A DNA stretch of 64,000 bases from an uncultured Porphyromonadaceae bacterium (GCA_905202215.1 CAJKRG010000002.1:62001-126000); one strand, 5' to 3'; counted from the stretch's first letter, positions 43,568 through 53,437 are shown. Made by a program: numbers and translations. The notes: a model not told the origin generated them from the sequence alone.

Positions 43568-44229
43568 AGTTAATAACGCTTTGCATGGCAGCGATCCTTT
43601 CGCTGTCTTCAATGACCGCAGGGGCTCAGAGCCTAAAGGATATTCTCGGCGGTCTCGCCGGCTCAATGACCGGTTCCTCAGATTCGACAAGTACTTCCGG
43701 TGGCTTGGGTGCGCTCGGTTCTATTCTCGGAAATGTAGTGGCCAATGATAAATTTTCTGTCGACGATCTTGTCGGAGACTGGTCATATGGATCTCCGGCC
43801 GTATCTTTTCAGTCGGATAATGCTCTCAAAAAAATAGGAGGAGCCGGTGCCGCTACGGCTGTCGAAAATAAACTTGCTCCTTACTATAAGACAATCGGGC
43901 TTGACAAGACCACACTTACGGTCGATGCCGAACATAATTTTTCGATGAAACTCGGTGTGGCCCAGCTCAAGGGCACCATTGAAAAGGCTGAAGACGGTAG
44001 TCTTGTTTTTGCATTCAACGCTTTCGGCAAAATCAGCCTTGGCAAGGTGTCGGCACATGCTACAAAGGCAGGCTCGACTCTCAATCTCACCTTCGACGCC
44101 ACCAGGCTGATACAGATTCTTACAAAGGTAGCCGGAGTCCTTAATAATTCCACTCTCAAGGCTGTGACTGATCTTGTCAACTCTTACGACGGAATCTATA
44201 TCGGATTCAAACTCAAAAAGCAGTCGTAA
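43564..44229 (+). CDS. DUF4923 family exported protein
   Basis: A 221-residue protein with a signal peptide (MKLITLCMAAILSLSSMTAGAQS), a Gly/Ser-rich segment (about 30-65), then a lipocalin-like beta region with LVGDWSYGSPAVSF. I recognise it as DUF4923-type; function unknown. Its start overlaps the dehydratase stop, so the two are coupled. A terminator hairpin with T5 follows. Confidence 0.75.
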   Translation: MKLITLCMAAILSLSSMTAGAQSLKDILGGLAGSMTGSSDSTSTSGGLGALGSILGNVVANDKFSVDDLVGDWSYGSPAVSFQSDNALKKIGGAGAATAVENKLAPYYKTIGLDKTTLTVDAEHNFSMKLGVAQLKGTIEKAEDGSLVFAFNAFGKISLGKVSAHATKAGSTLNLTFDATRLIQILTKVAGVLNNSTLKAVTDLVNSYDGIYIGFKLKKQS

Positions 44230-44247
44230 GATCTGCTTATAAATTTA

Positions 44248-44286
44248 TCAGCCGCTGCCGGAAGATCCGGGAGCGGCTGACTTTTT
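44248..44286 (+). terminator. Terminator after the DUF4923 gene
   Basis: TCAGCCGCT (44248-44256) pairs with AGCGGCTGA (44272-44280), with an inner CCGG stem, followed by CTTTTT. It separates this gene from the convergent S41 peptidase gene. Confidence 0.8.
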
Positions 44287-44298
44287 ATGTATAAGGAG

Positions 44299-45390
44299 TC
44301 ATCGGGGCAGATATTGCCTCATATTGGTTTCGGTCGGTTTGTCTTTGTCTTCGGCCGCACGGTTCAGGACTTCGATGGCAAATTCGAGAATCGTGTCAAT
44401 GCCCTTGGCTTCCAGCTCCGGATCCATATCGATTTCGCCGCCCGGTGTCGGTTCTACTCCGTGTTCGGTAAGCTGCATCTCGGCATCGTAGACCGGTGAT
44501 CCGGAGAAACGTACGGCCCATCCGCAGGGTAATTCCGATGAGAATGGCATGCCGCTGCCGCCTCCTGTCACATCGCCTATTACGGCTACATGCGGCAGCG
44601 ATTTCATGACAGATACAAAATTATTGGCCGCGCTGAACGTACTCCTGTTGGTAAGCACGATCACCGGTTTGAGCCATCGCACGTGCTTTAGTGCCGGCTC
44701 ATAGTAGTAAGCGTATGGTTCCGAAAAATCCTTGTGGCCCGGACCTGTCTTGTGGCATATATATCCGGCACATATCTGTTTGTCGAGAAAGCGCGACACA
44801 AGCCGTTCGACATTTGTCATGTCGCCGCCTCCGTTATCGCGTACATCTATTATCAGGCCGTCGGTCTCGCGCATGGAGTAGAGCATTTCATCGATAAAGG
44901 CCTCGCCGAACGAGGCGGCGAATGTCGAATAATGCATGTATCCTACATTGCGGTCTTCGAGTATCTTATAGATAATGCCGTTGCCCGAGTAGTAGTTGAA
45001 ATCGAGATAATGTTCCTGTATCAGACGCAGATTGAAGTTCTGGGGATAGTCGCTCCACCAGTTTCGGTAGTATGATACGTTAAACCAGGATATCAGATTG
45101 GTATGACCGTCCTTTAGTTCGTCGAGCATTGCCGCACAGTGAAAGAAAAAATCCTTGTCCTTCCACTCCGGATCTATGGCGGCACGGTAGCGTGCGCCGA
45201 CTTCCTCCCAGTCTATGTTTTTGCTTTCGAAGAAGCAGTAGTGTTCATCGAGTATTGTCCAGAGGGCATCGAAATTGCCGTATAGATCGTTATCCCAAGT
45301 TTCTATCGAGTGGCATCCGCCCAGCGAAGCCGAAATCGCGGTTGCCGTGACGGCTGCCGCTATGTTTTTGTAGATGGCTGTCAGTTTCAT
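44299..45390 (-). CDS. S41 family peptidase, lipoprotein
   Basis: The 363-residue protein has a lipoprotein signal (Cys26 in SLGGCHS) and a C-terminal-processing-protease-like fold: LDELKDGHTNLIS, then GLIIDVRDNGGGD and NRSTFSAANNFVS, which carries the probable catalytic serine. A PDZ domain is not obvious between. It likely acts in the periplasm or on the surface on unknown proteins. It lies one base after the DUF3316 gene and is probably in the same operon as the topoisomerase subunit. Confidence 0.85.
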   Translation of the reverse strand: MKLTAIYKNIAAAVTATAISASLGGCHSIETWDNDLYGNFDALWTILDEHYCFFESKNIDWEEVGARYRAAIDPEWKDKDFFFHCAAMLDELKDGHTNLISWFNVSYYRNWWSDYPQNFNLRLIQEHYLDFNYYSGNGIIYKILEDRNVGYMHYSTFAASFGEAFIDEMLYSMRETDGLIIDVRDNGGGDMTNVERLVSRFLDKQICAGYICHKTGPGHKDFSEPYAYYYEPALKHVRWLKPVIVLTNRSTFSAANNFVSVMKSLPHVAVIGDVTGGGSGMPFSSELPCGWAVRFSGSPVYDAEMQLTEHGVEPTPGGEIDMDPELEAKGIDTILEFAIEVLNRAAEDKDKPTETNMRQYLPR

Positions 45391-45391
45391 G

Positions 45392-46234
45392 TCAGTACAG
45401 GGCGTTTATTATTCTGGTATCGCTGGGAGAGACGCTTTTGGGGCCGAGCGAAAGCCATTCGCATACTATGCCGACAACGACGGTGTTCTCTATGCGGCGC
45501 GTTACGATCTCGGATACCTTGGTTGAAAGTATGTTGCAGCGATAGCCGAGTCTGAGTGTGGTGCGTCCGAAACGGAGATCGAGACTAAGAAGGTTGTTCA
45601 GGCCGAAATAGTTTCCGGGCCATGCCGCGTGCACGAGATTCTTGTGATTGCCGAGATATATCTCATAGTAGAGTTCGCCATATGCCGGTGAGAAGAATAT
45701 GCCTGTCAGAGGAAGCTCTGCCTGATAGCGGGCGCATACGGGCAGCTGTACGAGTCGTGTGTTCCACGCTATGGCGCCCAGGGCGTTGATGCTCCATGCA
45801 GCTTTGGCGGCTACAGGATTGTTGCTGTTTCGAGGATTGTAGAACGCACCTGCGTCTATCCCCGTACTGCCTCCGGCATATACAGTCCATCCGTCGGCAA
45901 ATCGCCACCGGTGTGCCATGCCCCATCGTATGTCGAGTGCGAGATTCCACATGCGTGCGTTACGAGCCGGATTGTTGGCCCGCTGGAGCCCGAGACGTCC
46001 CTGCAGCTGCATGACCCAGCGTTCGGGAGCAAATTTCATAGCCTGCATCCGCTCATATCCGAGAGCTATGTTCCACCCTGAATATTTCAATGGCGACAGG
46101 TATGTCTCGGCCAGATGTGAGGAACCGGCTTCGATGGTGTATGCCGAAAGCACCGGCCGCTCGATGGTCTGCGCGCATGCCGTGGCGGCGCACAGGCACA
46201 TAAGCAGAGCGGCGATTATTTTAGGTTTTTTCAT
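45392..46234 (-). CDS. DUF3316 family exported protein
   Basis: A 280-residue protein with a signal peptide (MKKPKIIAALLMCLCAATACAQ) and a beta-rich region with GWNIALGYERMQAM and LRLGYRCNILSTKVS, as in small outer-membrane barrels. I recognise it as DUF3316-type; function unknown. The ATG at 46234 lies inside the end of the topoisomerase gene (14-bp overlap), giving the signal peptide; the frame is open further upstream. Confidence 0.7.
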   Translation of the reverse strand: MKKPKIIAALLMCLCAATACAQTIERPVLSAYTIEAGSSHLAETYLSPLKYSGWNIALGYERMQAMKFAPERWVMQLQGRLGLQRANNPARNARMWNLALDIRWGMAHRWRFADGWTVYAGGSTGIDAGAFYNPRNSNNPVAAKAAWSINALGAIAWNTRLVQLPVCARYQAELPLTGIFFSPAYGELYYEIYLGNHKNLVHAAWPGNYFGLNNLLSLDLRFGRTTLRLGYRCNILSTKVSEIVTRRIENTVVVGIVCEWLSLGPKSVSPSDTRIINALY

Positions 46235-48974
46235 TCTCAAAATCTGTGAATAGACGTTCCTGCCCGACAATTTCGTCGCGGATCTGGTCGTCGGAAAGAT
46301 CGGGGCTGATATCGACCGGTTCTGTCATCGTCTCGTCCTCTTTGGGTTCGAGGCCTGCGTCGGGGCGTTTTGGCTCGAGCTCGATTATTTCTGCGAGATT
46401 CCATGTCGTCAGGCGTTTGCCGCGTGCCTTGAACGATTTCACGCCGATGAATTCTTCCGCGTCTATGGTCAGTGGCGGTCTGGAAGAATCGTCGCCTCCG
46501 AAGCGAAGCTCGAACATGGGCGCATCATGGTCGGAAAGTTTCAGCAGGTGTGAGCGTTCATCGTCGCCAATGAAGCGCTGGTGCTTGGCCGAATCCTCGA
46601 ATGTGAAGCGTTTGAGATAAGGATAGCCCTGCTCCGCATCATAGAGGGCTGCCGTCCATACCTGTTTCGGTCTGAACTTCTCGATGAGCAGAATGTTGTC
46701 TTCATAGTGGTTTGTCACGTCGAAGTTGGTGGTGTAGAATTCTCCCGACGGCAGAAGCACGAGTATGCGGTCTGTTCCGGCGAATTCACCGAGGAAATTG
46801 CCGCGGCCGTCGTAATTCAGACGCATTACGTCGGGGTCGAACCACACTTCACGGCCGCCAAGAGTGGAGGCTCCGCGTTCCTTGAGCGAGAAACGATGTA
46901 CTTCGTTTTTGGTCACGAGATTACCGCGGGCTGCACGGCCCTTGATGTCGAGTTTTCCGAAGTCGACGTCGAATGTCAGGTTCTTGAGGCGCTGTTTTGG
47001 CTTGAGTGTCACTTTCACCACCTCCGCCTCGCCGTTGGGGTTGGCGCTGAACCATACCACACGCGAGCCTGCGCTTCCCTGCGTGAGATCATATTCTTTG
47101 TCGCGGGTGAGGCCTGTGGCGGCAAAGCGTTTCATGTAGTAGACGCCTCCTCGGCCGTTCTGATAGATGACGTTGTAGATGGTACGGGTGTCGTTGCGCT
47201 TGAATACGTTGATATACAGCACATTCTTGCCTACGGAAAGCTTGTCCTGTACTTTCACGATCTTATAGCGCCCGTCGCGGTAAAATATTATTATATCGTC
47301 GATAGTGGAGCAGTTGCATACGAACTCGTCTTTTTTTAGCGACGTGCCGATAAAACCTTCCTCGCGGTTGATATACAGTTTTTCGTTGGCTTCGGCCACT
47401 GTGGCGGCCTGAATATTATCGAAACTGCGTATAGCCGTACGTCGCGGATATGCGGCGCCGTATTTTTCTTTCAGGTAGGTGTACCATTCGACCGTCACGT
47501 CGTCGATATGCTCGAGTTTGTCGAGTGTACGCGAAATGCGGGCCCGTAGGTCGAGCAACTGTTTCTCGGCTTCGTCGGAATTGAAGCGCAGTATGCGCTT
47601 CATCTTGATTTCGAGAAGACGGAGTATGTCGTCGCGTGTTACTTCGCGTGTCAACGACGGTTTATAGGGCTCGAGTCGGCTGTCGACGTGCGCAATGGCT
47701 GCATCCAGATCTGGCGCCTCTTCATACTGGCGGTCTTTGTATATCCGCTCTTCGATAAATATTTTCTCAAGCGAGGCATCGAGAAGCTTTTCGCGGGTCT
47801 CGGCAAGCTCGACCTCCAGTTCTGATCGTATGATTTTTTTAGTGGTCTCGACGCTATGGCGCAGTACGTCGCTCACGCCGAGGAAGCACGGCTTCTTGTC
47901 GCGTATCACGCAGCAGTTGGGCGATATGCTTACCTCGCAGTCGGTGAAGGCATACAGTGCGTCGATGGTTTTGTCGCTTGAGGTGCCCGGTATGAGGTGT
48001 ACCAGAATGGAGGCTTCCGCCGCTGTATTGTCCTCTACCTTGCGGATTTTTATCTGTCCGCGTTCGAAAGCCTTCAGTATCGACTCTATAAGAATGCCTG
48101 ATGTCTTGCCGAAAGGTATTTCGGTGATGTTAAGTGTCTTCGAATCGATTTTTTCGATTTTGGCACGTACCTTTACACCGCCTCCGCGTTTGCCGTCGTT
48201 GTAGCGCGATACGTCGATTGTACCTCCGGTCACGAAGTCGGGATATAGCTCGAAGTCCTCTCCGCGCACACAGGCGATGGAGGCATCGAGAAGTTCGTTG
48301 AAATTATGGGGCAGAATCTTGGAGGAAAGGCCTACGGCAATACCTTCGGCTCCCTGGGCGAGAAGGAGCGGAAATTTGGCCGGAAGAGTCACAGGCTCGC
48401 GCTTGCGTCCGTCATAGCTCAGAGTCCACTCCGTCACTTTTGGGTTGAAAAGTACGTCGGAGGCGAAAAGACTCAGGCGTGCTTCGATATAACGGGCGGC
48501 GGCCGCTGCTGTGCCTGTCAGTATATTTCCCCAGTTTCCCTGGGTTTCTACCAAGAGGTCTTTCTGACCGAGCTGCACGAGTGCATCCTTGATAGAGGCG
48601 TCGCCGTGAGGGTGATACTGCATGGTCGTTCCGACGATGTTGGCCACTTTGTTGAAGCGGCCGTCGTCGATGGTTTTCATTGCATGCAGGATCCGTCGCT
48701 GCACAGGCTTGAGACCGTCTTCGATCTCGGGTACGGCGCGCTCGAGGATAACATACGAGGCATATTCCAGAAACCACGTCTGGTACATGCCGCGCAGATG
48801 ATGGCGCACGACATCTTCGGCCGACGTATACGGACGGCGCGGCGCGGGCGTCTCTTCAGCGGCAGTGTCTTCTTCGTCTTCGGCTTGTCCGGCGGTCTCG
48901 AGAGAGTCCTCTGGTGTTTCTATCGGTTCTTCAGGCTGGTTTTGGGGGTATATTTCGTTGGTTTCTTCACTCAT
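46221..48974 (-). CDS. parC: DNA topoisomerase IV/gyrase A-type subunit
   Basis: The 917-residue type IIA topoisomerase subunit has an acidic N-terminal extension (about 1-48), the breakage-reunion domain with the catalytic tyrosine in AAAARYIEARLS (Tyr162), a coiled-coil region, and a beta-pinwheel-like C-terminal domain. The quinolone-determining segment reads YHPHGDASIKD; the position equivalent to E. coli GyrA Ser83 is Ala126, while Asp87 is kept as Asp130. The sequence fits the Bacteroidetes topoisomerase-IV-type A subunit. The B subunit gene is not in this window. It begins 101 bp from the PPIase-type gene on the same strand. Confidence 0.9.
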   Translation of the reverse strand: MSEETNEIYPQNQPEEPIETPEDSLETAGQAEDEEDTAAEETPAPRRPYTSAEDVVRHHLRGMYQTWFLEYASYVILERAVPEIEDGLKPVQRRILHAMKTIDDGRFNKVANIVGTTMQYHPHGDASIKDALVQLGQKDLLVETQGNWGNILTGTAAAAARYIEARLSLFASDVLFNPKVTEWTLSYDGRKREPVTLPAKFPLLLAQGAEGIAVGLSSKILPHNFNELLDASIACVRGEDFELYPDFVTGGTIDVSRYNDGKRGGGVKVRAKIEKIDSKTLNITEIPFGKTSGILIESILKAFERGQIKIRKVEDNTAAEASILVHLIPGTSSDKTIDALYAFTDCEVSISPNCCVIRDKKPCFLGVSDVLRHSVETTKKIIRSELEVELAETREKLLDASLEKIFIEERIYKDRQYEEAPDLDAAIAHVDSRLEPYKPSLTREVTRDDILRLLEIKMKRILRFNSDEAEKQLLDLRARISRTLDKLEHIDDVTVEWYTYLKEKYGAAYPRRTAIRSFDNIQAATVAEANEKLYINREEGFIGTSLKKDEFVCNCSTIDDIIIFYRDGRYKIVKVQDKLSVGKNVLYINVFKRNDTRTIYNVIYQNGRGGVYYMKRFAATGLTRDKEYDLTQGSAGSRVVWFSANPNGEAEVVKVTLKPKQRLKNLTFDVDFGKLDIKGRAARGNLVTKNEVHRFSLKERGASTLGGREVWFDPDVMRLNYDGRGNFLGEFAGTDRILVLLPSGEFYTTNFDVTNHYEDNILLIEKFRPKQVWTAALYDAEQGYPYLKRFTFEDSAKHQRFIGDDERSHLLKLSDHDAPMFELRFGGDDSSRPPLTIDAEEFIGVKSFKARGKRLTTWNLAEIIELEPKRPDAGLEPKEDETMTEPVDISPDLSDDQIRDEIVGQERLFTDFENEKT

Positions 48975-49000
48975 TGCAGGCGATGGTTGGCTTTATTCCA

Positions 49001-49008
49001 CAAAAATA
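49001..49008 (-). promoter_or_regulatory. -7 box of parC
   Basis: Minus-strand TATTTTTG, 26 nt before the parC ATG. No -33 element was found. Confidence 0.5.
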
Positions 49009-49074
49009 ATGAAAAAAAACGAAAAAAACTATCCTGGCTTGCGTCAAGATCGTATAAATTATACCCTCTTGAAG

Positions 49075-49926
49075 TTAAAGCGGCGTGCCGTTTGGAAAGG
49101 TAAGGGTACCGTTGTCCAGAGCTTGCTCGTAAAGATCTTTGAGAAGTTCTGCATCGTAAGCCTGACGGTTGCGGGTGAGGAGACGTTCGCGTATCATCGG
49201 TTCGGCTGCCTCGAAGGGTAGGGGAGATCCCGACGGAAGGTAGTCGGAAATGTGCAGGAGATAGGTGTAACCGTCCTGCGATATATCGAGGGGTTTGCCT
49301 GCTTTCAGAAATGCGTCGGGAGATGATATGTCGGCCGGGATGCGGGTCTCTATCTGTTCCCAGTCGATCCATTGTTCGCGGAAATAGTCGTAGTGGAGGG
49401 CTGTTTTCGGAGCTTCTTTTTCGAGTCGGTCCATGTCGGCATGTCTGGACGATGTATATAGACGCTTTATCGTGCGGAGATTTGAGGCTTCGTCGGGCAC
49501 TTTGAGGTATACTCCCCGCACAAGAGGGCGTTCGAGCACGAAATCGTTTTTATGTGCTTCATAGTAGGCCCGCAGTGAGTCCTCTGAAAAGATCTGATTG
49601 GCCTGTGTCGCCATCAGCCGGCGGTACTGGCTCATGATGAGATTGAGGCGATATTCAGACGTGAGACGGTCTATTTCTGAGATATCGACGGCATCGGCGG
49701 CCAGTCGCTCGACGAGACGGGCGTCGATCCAGCGGCGGATGTATGCGTGTGCATACGATGTGCTGTCGTCAGGCGAAAGGCCCCCGGGAAGTGCTTTTTT
49801 CAGTTCGGTCCGTGTAAGCACGGTTTTGCCGACAGCAGCGATTGTGTCGCTGCCGCCGGTATGGTTGCCGTTGTCGCATGCCGACAAGGCGAGTGTTGTC
49901 ATGGCAATCAATGCCGCTTTTCTCAC
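49075..49926 (-). CDS. SurA-like periplasmic lipoprotein
   Basis: The 283-residue protein has a lipoprotein signal (Cys17 in LSACDNG), a SurA-N-like helical region with WIDARLVERLA and a PpiC-like or degenerate domain in the second half. It starts with GTG at 49926, overlapping the upstream stop by four bases (GTGA). It probably assists folding of outer-membrane proteins with the larger isomerase gene before it. Whether it retains isomerase activity cannot be told. Confidence 0.75.
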   Translation of the reverse strand: MRKAALIAMTTLALSACDNGNHTGGSDTIAAVGKTVLTRTELKKALPGGLSPDDSTSYAHAYIRRWIDARLVERLAADAVDISEIDRLTSEYRLNLIMSQYRRLMATQANQIFSEDSLRAYYEAHKNDFVLERPLVRGVYLKVPDEASNLRTIKRLYTSSRHADMDRLEKEAPKTALHYDYFREQWIDWEQIETRIPADISSPDAFLKAGKPLDISQDGYTYLLHISDYLPSGSPLPFEAAEPMIRERLLTRNRQAYDAELLKDLYEQALDNGTLTFPNGTPL

Positions 49927-51842
49927 TTTTTCTTTTTGAGGTTGTTGAATACCTTGTTGTTGATTTTGACCTTATATTTCTTGTGAAGGTCTTTTATCCA
50001 TTCTTTGTCGAGTGCGCTCTGATAGTCGGTGAGAGCGGTGCCACGGACATCGGCAGCTTCTTCAGGAGCGTTGATTATCCGGCCTTTGTATGCCGCATAG
50101 TATTTCCATCGCGAGTTGGTGCCGTCTGCAGGCCGTTCGGCGCCGAACCCGAGATAATCGGTGATGGCATTCTCGCCTTTTGCCGCTACTACACGTTCGA
50201 TTTTAATGTCGCGTTTGAACCGTTCGCGCATCTGTCGCACGAACTCGGTCGGATTTTCCGTTGACAGCGAATCGGCATATACCAGTGCCTGATTCAGAGT
50301 CGAATCGCTGGCAGCGAAGATAACATAACTTTTGAACTTGGGGCTTTCCCATTTGTAGTCTGACGCGTGGGCCCTGAAGAATTTTTCGAGTCCTTCGCGG
50401 TCGTTTGCCGCTTTGTCCCAAACCTTGCGGTTGGATACTTCATAGAGGAGGATTCCGTCGTGATATTCGTTGAGGAGATTGCGGAAGTCGGCGTTTTCCG
50501 AGGCAAGGCGTTGCTGTTCTTTTTCGATAATGATGTCATCGAGAAGATCGTTTGTTGCCGATGTGATGGCTGCCATGGGATTGACCGGCATCTGAATATC
50601 CGGCACACGCGCTATGGCCTCTGTTGCATGGATCTCACCGCCGCTATATGTGGCTACGACAGGATCCATCTGGATTATACGGTTTAGTACTGTCGAATCG
50701 CACGAACCGTTGTTTGCATCGATGACTGCGCGCAGCTGATCGAGCGCTCCTTGCGATATTTCCACGTTATAGGTTTTGCGCAGACGTGCTATGACAGCTT
50801 TTTCGGGGAGTGCGCCACGCTCGTCGGAAGCTATCTTGGCTTCTATGCTTTCGCGTACATCGGCCAGGGCTGGTACGCCACGGTGGTTGGTGCGGTGGAT
50901 TATATGCCAGCCGAAAGATGTCTTTACTGGCTGGGAGATGGCGCCGTCGGCGAGCGCGAAAGATGCACTGTCAAATTCGGCCACCATGGCCCCGCGTCCG
51001 AACCAGCCTAATTTGCCGCCTTTCTGAGCGGAACCGGGATCTTCCGAGAAGCGGCGTGCGAGGTCGGCGAAATCGGCTCCTCCTTTGGCTACCTTATAGA
51101 GAGAGTCGGCAAGCTCTTTCTTGGCTACCGCTTGGGCATCGTCAAGGCCTCGGGTAAGGAGAAGGATATGTTCGGCCTCGACCTCACCCTGAGCCGGTGT
51201 GCGTTTCTCTACTCGGACAAGGTGATAGCCCATTCCTGAATTGACGACATCAGAAACCGAACCTGTCGGGGTTGAGTATGCGGCTTCTTCGAATGCCCAT
51301 GGGAAACGGCCCGGAACAACATAGCCCATGAGTCCGCCCTGCTGGGCTGAATAGCGGTCGACAGAGAACTGACGTGCCGCATCTTCGAATGAAAGACTTC
51401 CGGCGGCGATCGCGCTTTTTATCGAATCGAGTTTTGCTACGTTTTCAGTCTGGAGCGGAAGCATGATATGACTGGCAAGAACGTCATCAGCGAAATGGCT
51501 GTAGGCTTGCTGCACAAGTCTTTCGGCCACCGAGTCGTCGCGGAAATACGGTTTGGCGAGATCTTTGACGAAACTTTCGTATTCGGCTGTGAACTCGGGT
51601 GTGCGGTCAAGACCCTCACGGAGTGCATCTGCTACTTTAAGCTTGTAGTTTACAAACATTCCCAGGTATTCGTCGAGAGTCTGGGGCTGCATCTGCTGTG
51701 TGTTGTTCTTGTTGTAGAGATATTCGAATTCACTCACATGCACGTCTTTGCCGTCAACCGTCATAAGCACGGGGTCGTTACTAGCCGCATGCATGGCTGC
51801 CGCGATTGAGATTGCCGCAAGGCTCAGTATCTTTCGTTTCAT
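49923..51842 (-). CDS. Peptidylprolyl isomerase with two parvulin-type domains (SurA/PpiD-like)
   Basis: A 639-residue secreted protein with a signal peptide (MKRKILSLAAISIAAAMHA), a SurA-N-like segment, and two tandem PpiC-type rotamase domains (about 125-215 and 225-330) with GGLMGYVVPGRFPWAFEEA and GGKLGWFGRGAMVAEFD. A C-terminal helical part of about 300 residues follows. It chaperones outer-membrane proteins in the periplasm. The frame is open to 51899, but the ATG at 51842 starts the signal peptide. It follows guaB, separated by a terminator-like hairpin. Confidence 0.9.
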   Translation of the reverse strand: MKRKILSLAAISIAAAMHAASNDPVLMTVDGKDVHVSEFEYLYNKNNTQQMQPQTLDEYLGMFVNYKLKVADALREGLDRTPEFTAEYESFVKDLAKPYFRDDSVAERLVQQAYSHFADDVLASHIMLPLQTENVAKLDSIKSAIAAGSLSFEDAARQFSVDRYSAQQGGLMGYVVPGRFPWAFEEAAYSTPTGSVSDVVNSGMGYHLVRVEKRTPAQGEVEAEHILLLTRGLDDAQAVAKKELADSLYKVAKGGADFADLARRFSEDPGSAQKGGKLGWFGRGAMVAEFDSASFALADGAISQPVKTSFGWHIIHRTNHRGVPALADVRESIEAKIASDERGALPEKAVIARLRKTYNVEISQGALDQLRAVIDANNGSCDSTVLNRIIQMDPVVATYSGGEIHATEAIARVPDIQMPVNPMAAITSATNDLLDDIIIEKEQQRLASENADFRNLLNEYHDGILLYEVSNRKVWDKAANDREGLEKFFRAHASDYKWESPKFKSYVIFAASDSTLNQALVYADSLSTENPTEFVRQMRERFKRDIKIERVVAAKGENAITDYLGFGAERPADGTNSRWKYYAAYKGRIINAPEEAADVRGTALTDYQSALDKEWIKDLHKKYKVKINNKVFNNLKKKK

Positions 51843-51865
51843 AATTATGCTTGTGTCTTTAACTG

Positions 51866-51899
51866 AAAAATGCGGTGTGCCGTTCACGGAGAACAGCAC
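51866..51899 (-). terminator. Terminator after guaB
   Basis: On the minus strand GTGCTGTTC (51899-51891) pairs with GAACGGCAC (51885-51877) with one G-U pair, followed a few bases later by five T (51870-51866). Confidence 0.6.
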
Positions 51900-51931
51900 C
51901 CCACATTTATGTTAACGTATGGAATATCGCT

Positions 51932-53410
51932 TTATTGCCCCGATGCGCTGTAGTTGGGCGCCTCGCTTGTGATGGCCACATCGTGAGGGTGGCTTTCGGC
52001 CACACCGGCGTTGGTGATACGTGTGAACTGTGCGTGGTGCAGAGCTTCGATATCGGGTGCTCCGCAGTATCCCATGCCTGAACGGAGTCCGCCGAGCATT
52101 TGGTATACCACCTCATATAGAGAGCCTTTATAAGGCACGCGGGCGGCGATACCTTCCGGCACGAGCTTCTTCACATCTGTTTCGCCTGCCTGGAAATAGC
52201 GGTCTTTCGAGCCGCGTTCCATGGCTTCGAGCGAACCCATTCCGCGATAAGTCTTGTATTTTCGGCCGTTATATATTATTGTATCGCCGGGACTTTCCTC
52301 TACGCCGGCGAGCATGCCGCCGAGCATAACTGCATGGGCGCCGGCAGCGAGGGCTTTTACGATATCGCCCGAGTAGCGGATACCGCCGTCGGCTATCAGA
52401 GGCACACCTGTGCCTTCGAGTGCCTTTGCTACGTCGTAGACGGCGGATAGCTGCGGTACGCCTACTCCTGCGATAATGCGGGTGGTGCAGATGGAGCCGG
52501 GGCCGATGCCGACCTTGACGCCGTCGGCTCCGTTTTCGACAAGATAGCGGGCCGCTTCGCCTGTGGCTATATTGCCGACCACGACATCTATTTGCGGATA
52601 TTTGGCTTTAACAGCCTTGAGAACGCCGATCACACCGCGTGAATGGCCATGGGCGGTATCGATGACGATGGCGTCAACGCCTGCAGCCACAAGAGCGTCG
52701 ACACGATCCATGGAGTCGGAGGTGACGCCGACGCCGGCAGCTACACGGAGACGTCCGAGAGCGTCCTTGCAGGCGTTTGGCTTGTCCTTTGCCTTGGTGA
52801 TGTCTTTGTATGTGACGAGACCGACAAGTTTGCCGTTGGCGTCAACGACAGGGAGTTTTTCGATTTTATGAGACTGCAGAATATCGGCAGCCTCTTCAAG
52901 AGTTGTGGCCTGGGTGGTTGTCACGAGGTTCTCGCTTGTCATCACTTCGTCGATGGTACGGTTATGATCGCGTTCGAAACGGAGGTCGCGGTTGGTCACA
53001 ATGCCGACCAGATGACGCTCGTCGTCGACAACAGGGATGCCGCCGATGTGGTATTCTGCCATCATGCGGAGTGCATCGGCAACGGTAGAGCCGCGGCGGA
53101 TGGTCACGGGATCGTAGATCATGCCGTTTTCGGCGCGTTTCACGGCATGTACCTGACGCGCCTGCTCTTCAATTGTCATGTTTTTGTGGATCACACCCAG
53201 ACCGCCTTCACGGGCGATGGCAATTGCCATCTGTGCTTCGGTCACGGTATCCATTGCCGCCGAGACGATGGGAACGTTGAGGGTGATGTTGCGTGAGAAA
53301 CGTGTGGCCAGCGATACTTCGCGCGGCAATACTTCCGAATAAGCCGGAATAAGAAGGACATCGTCGAAGGTAAGACCGTCCATCTTCACTCTATCTGCAA
53401 TAAACGACAT
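51932..53410 (-). CDS. guaB: IMP dehydrogenase
   Basis: The 492-residue enzyme oxidises IMP to XMP with NAD, the first step to GMP. It has the IMPDH barrel with two CBS domains inserted (about 95-205), the catalytic cysteine in GPGSICTTRI (Cys308), and the flap motif with GMGSLEAME. The ATG at 53410 gives the conserved MSFIADRVKMDGLTFDDVLL start; the open frame continues to 53467. A good promoter precedes it. It shares a purine theme with purL at the other end of the window, but is not linked. Confidence 0.97.
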   Translation of the reverse strand: MSFIADRVKMDGLTFDDVLLIPAYSEVLPREVSLATRFSRNITLNVPIVSAAMDTVTEAQMAIAIAREGGLGVIHKNMTIEEQARQVHAVKRAENGMIYDPVTIRRGSTVADALRMMAEYHIGGIPVVDDERHLVGIVTNRDLRFERDHNRTIDEVMTSENLVTTTQATTLEEAADILQSHKIEKLPVVDANGKLVGLVTYKDITKAKDKPNACKDALGRLRVAAGVGVTSDSMDRVDALVAAGVDAIVIDTAHGHSRGVIGVLKAVKAKYPQIDVVVGNIATGEAARYLVENGADGVKVGIGPGSICTTRIIAGVGVPQLSAVYDVAKALEGTGVPLIADGGIRYSGDIVKALAAGAHAVMLGGMLAGVEESPGDTIIYNGRKYKTYRGMGSLEAMERGSKDRYFQAGETDVKKLVPEGIAARVPYKGSLYEVVYQMLGGLRSGMGYCGAPDIEALHHAQFTRITNAGVAESHPHDVAITSEAPNYSASGQ

Positions 53411-53437
53411 ACTGATATCGGTGTTTTTTATTGCATG

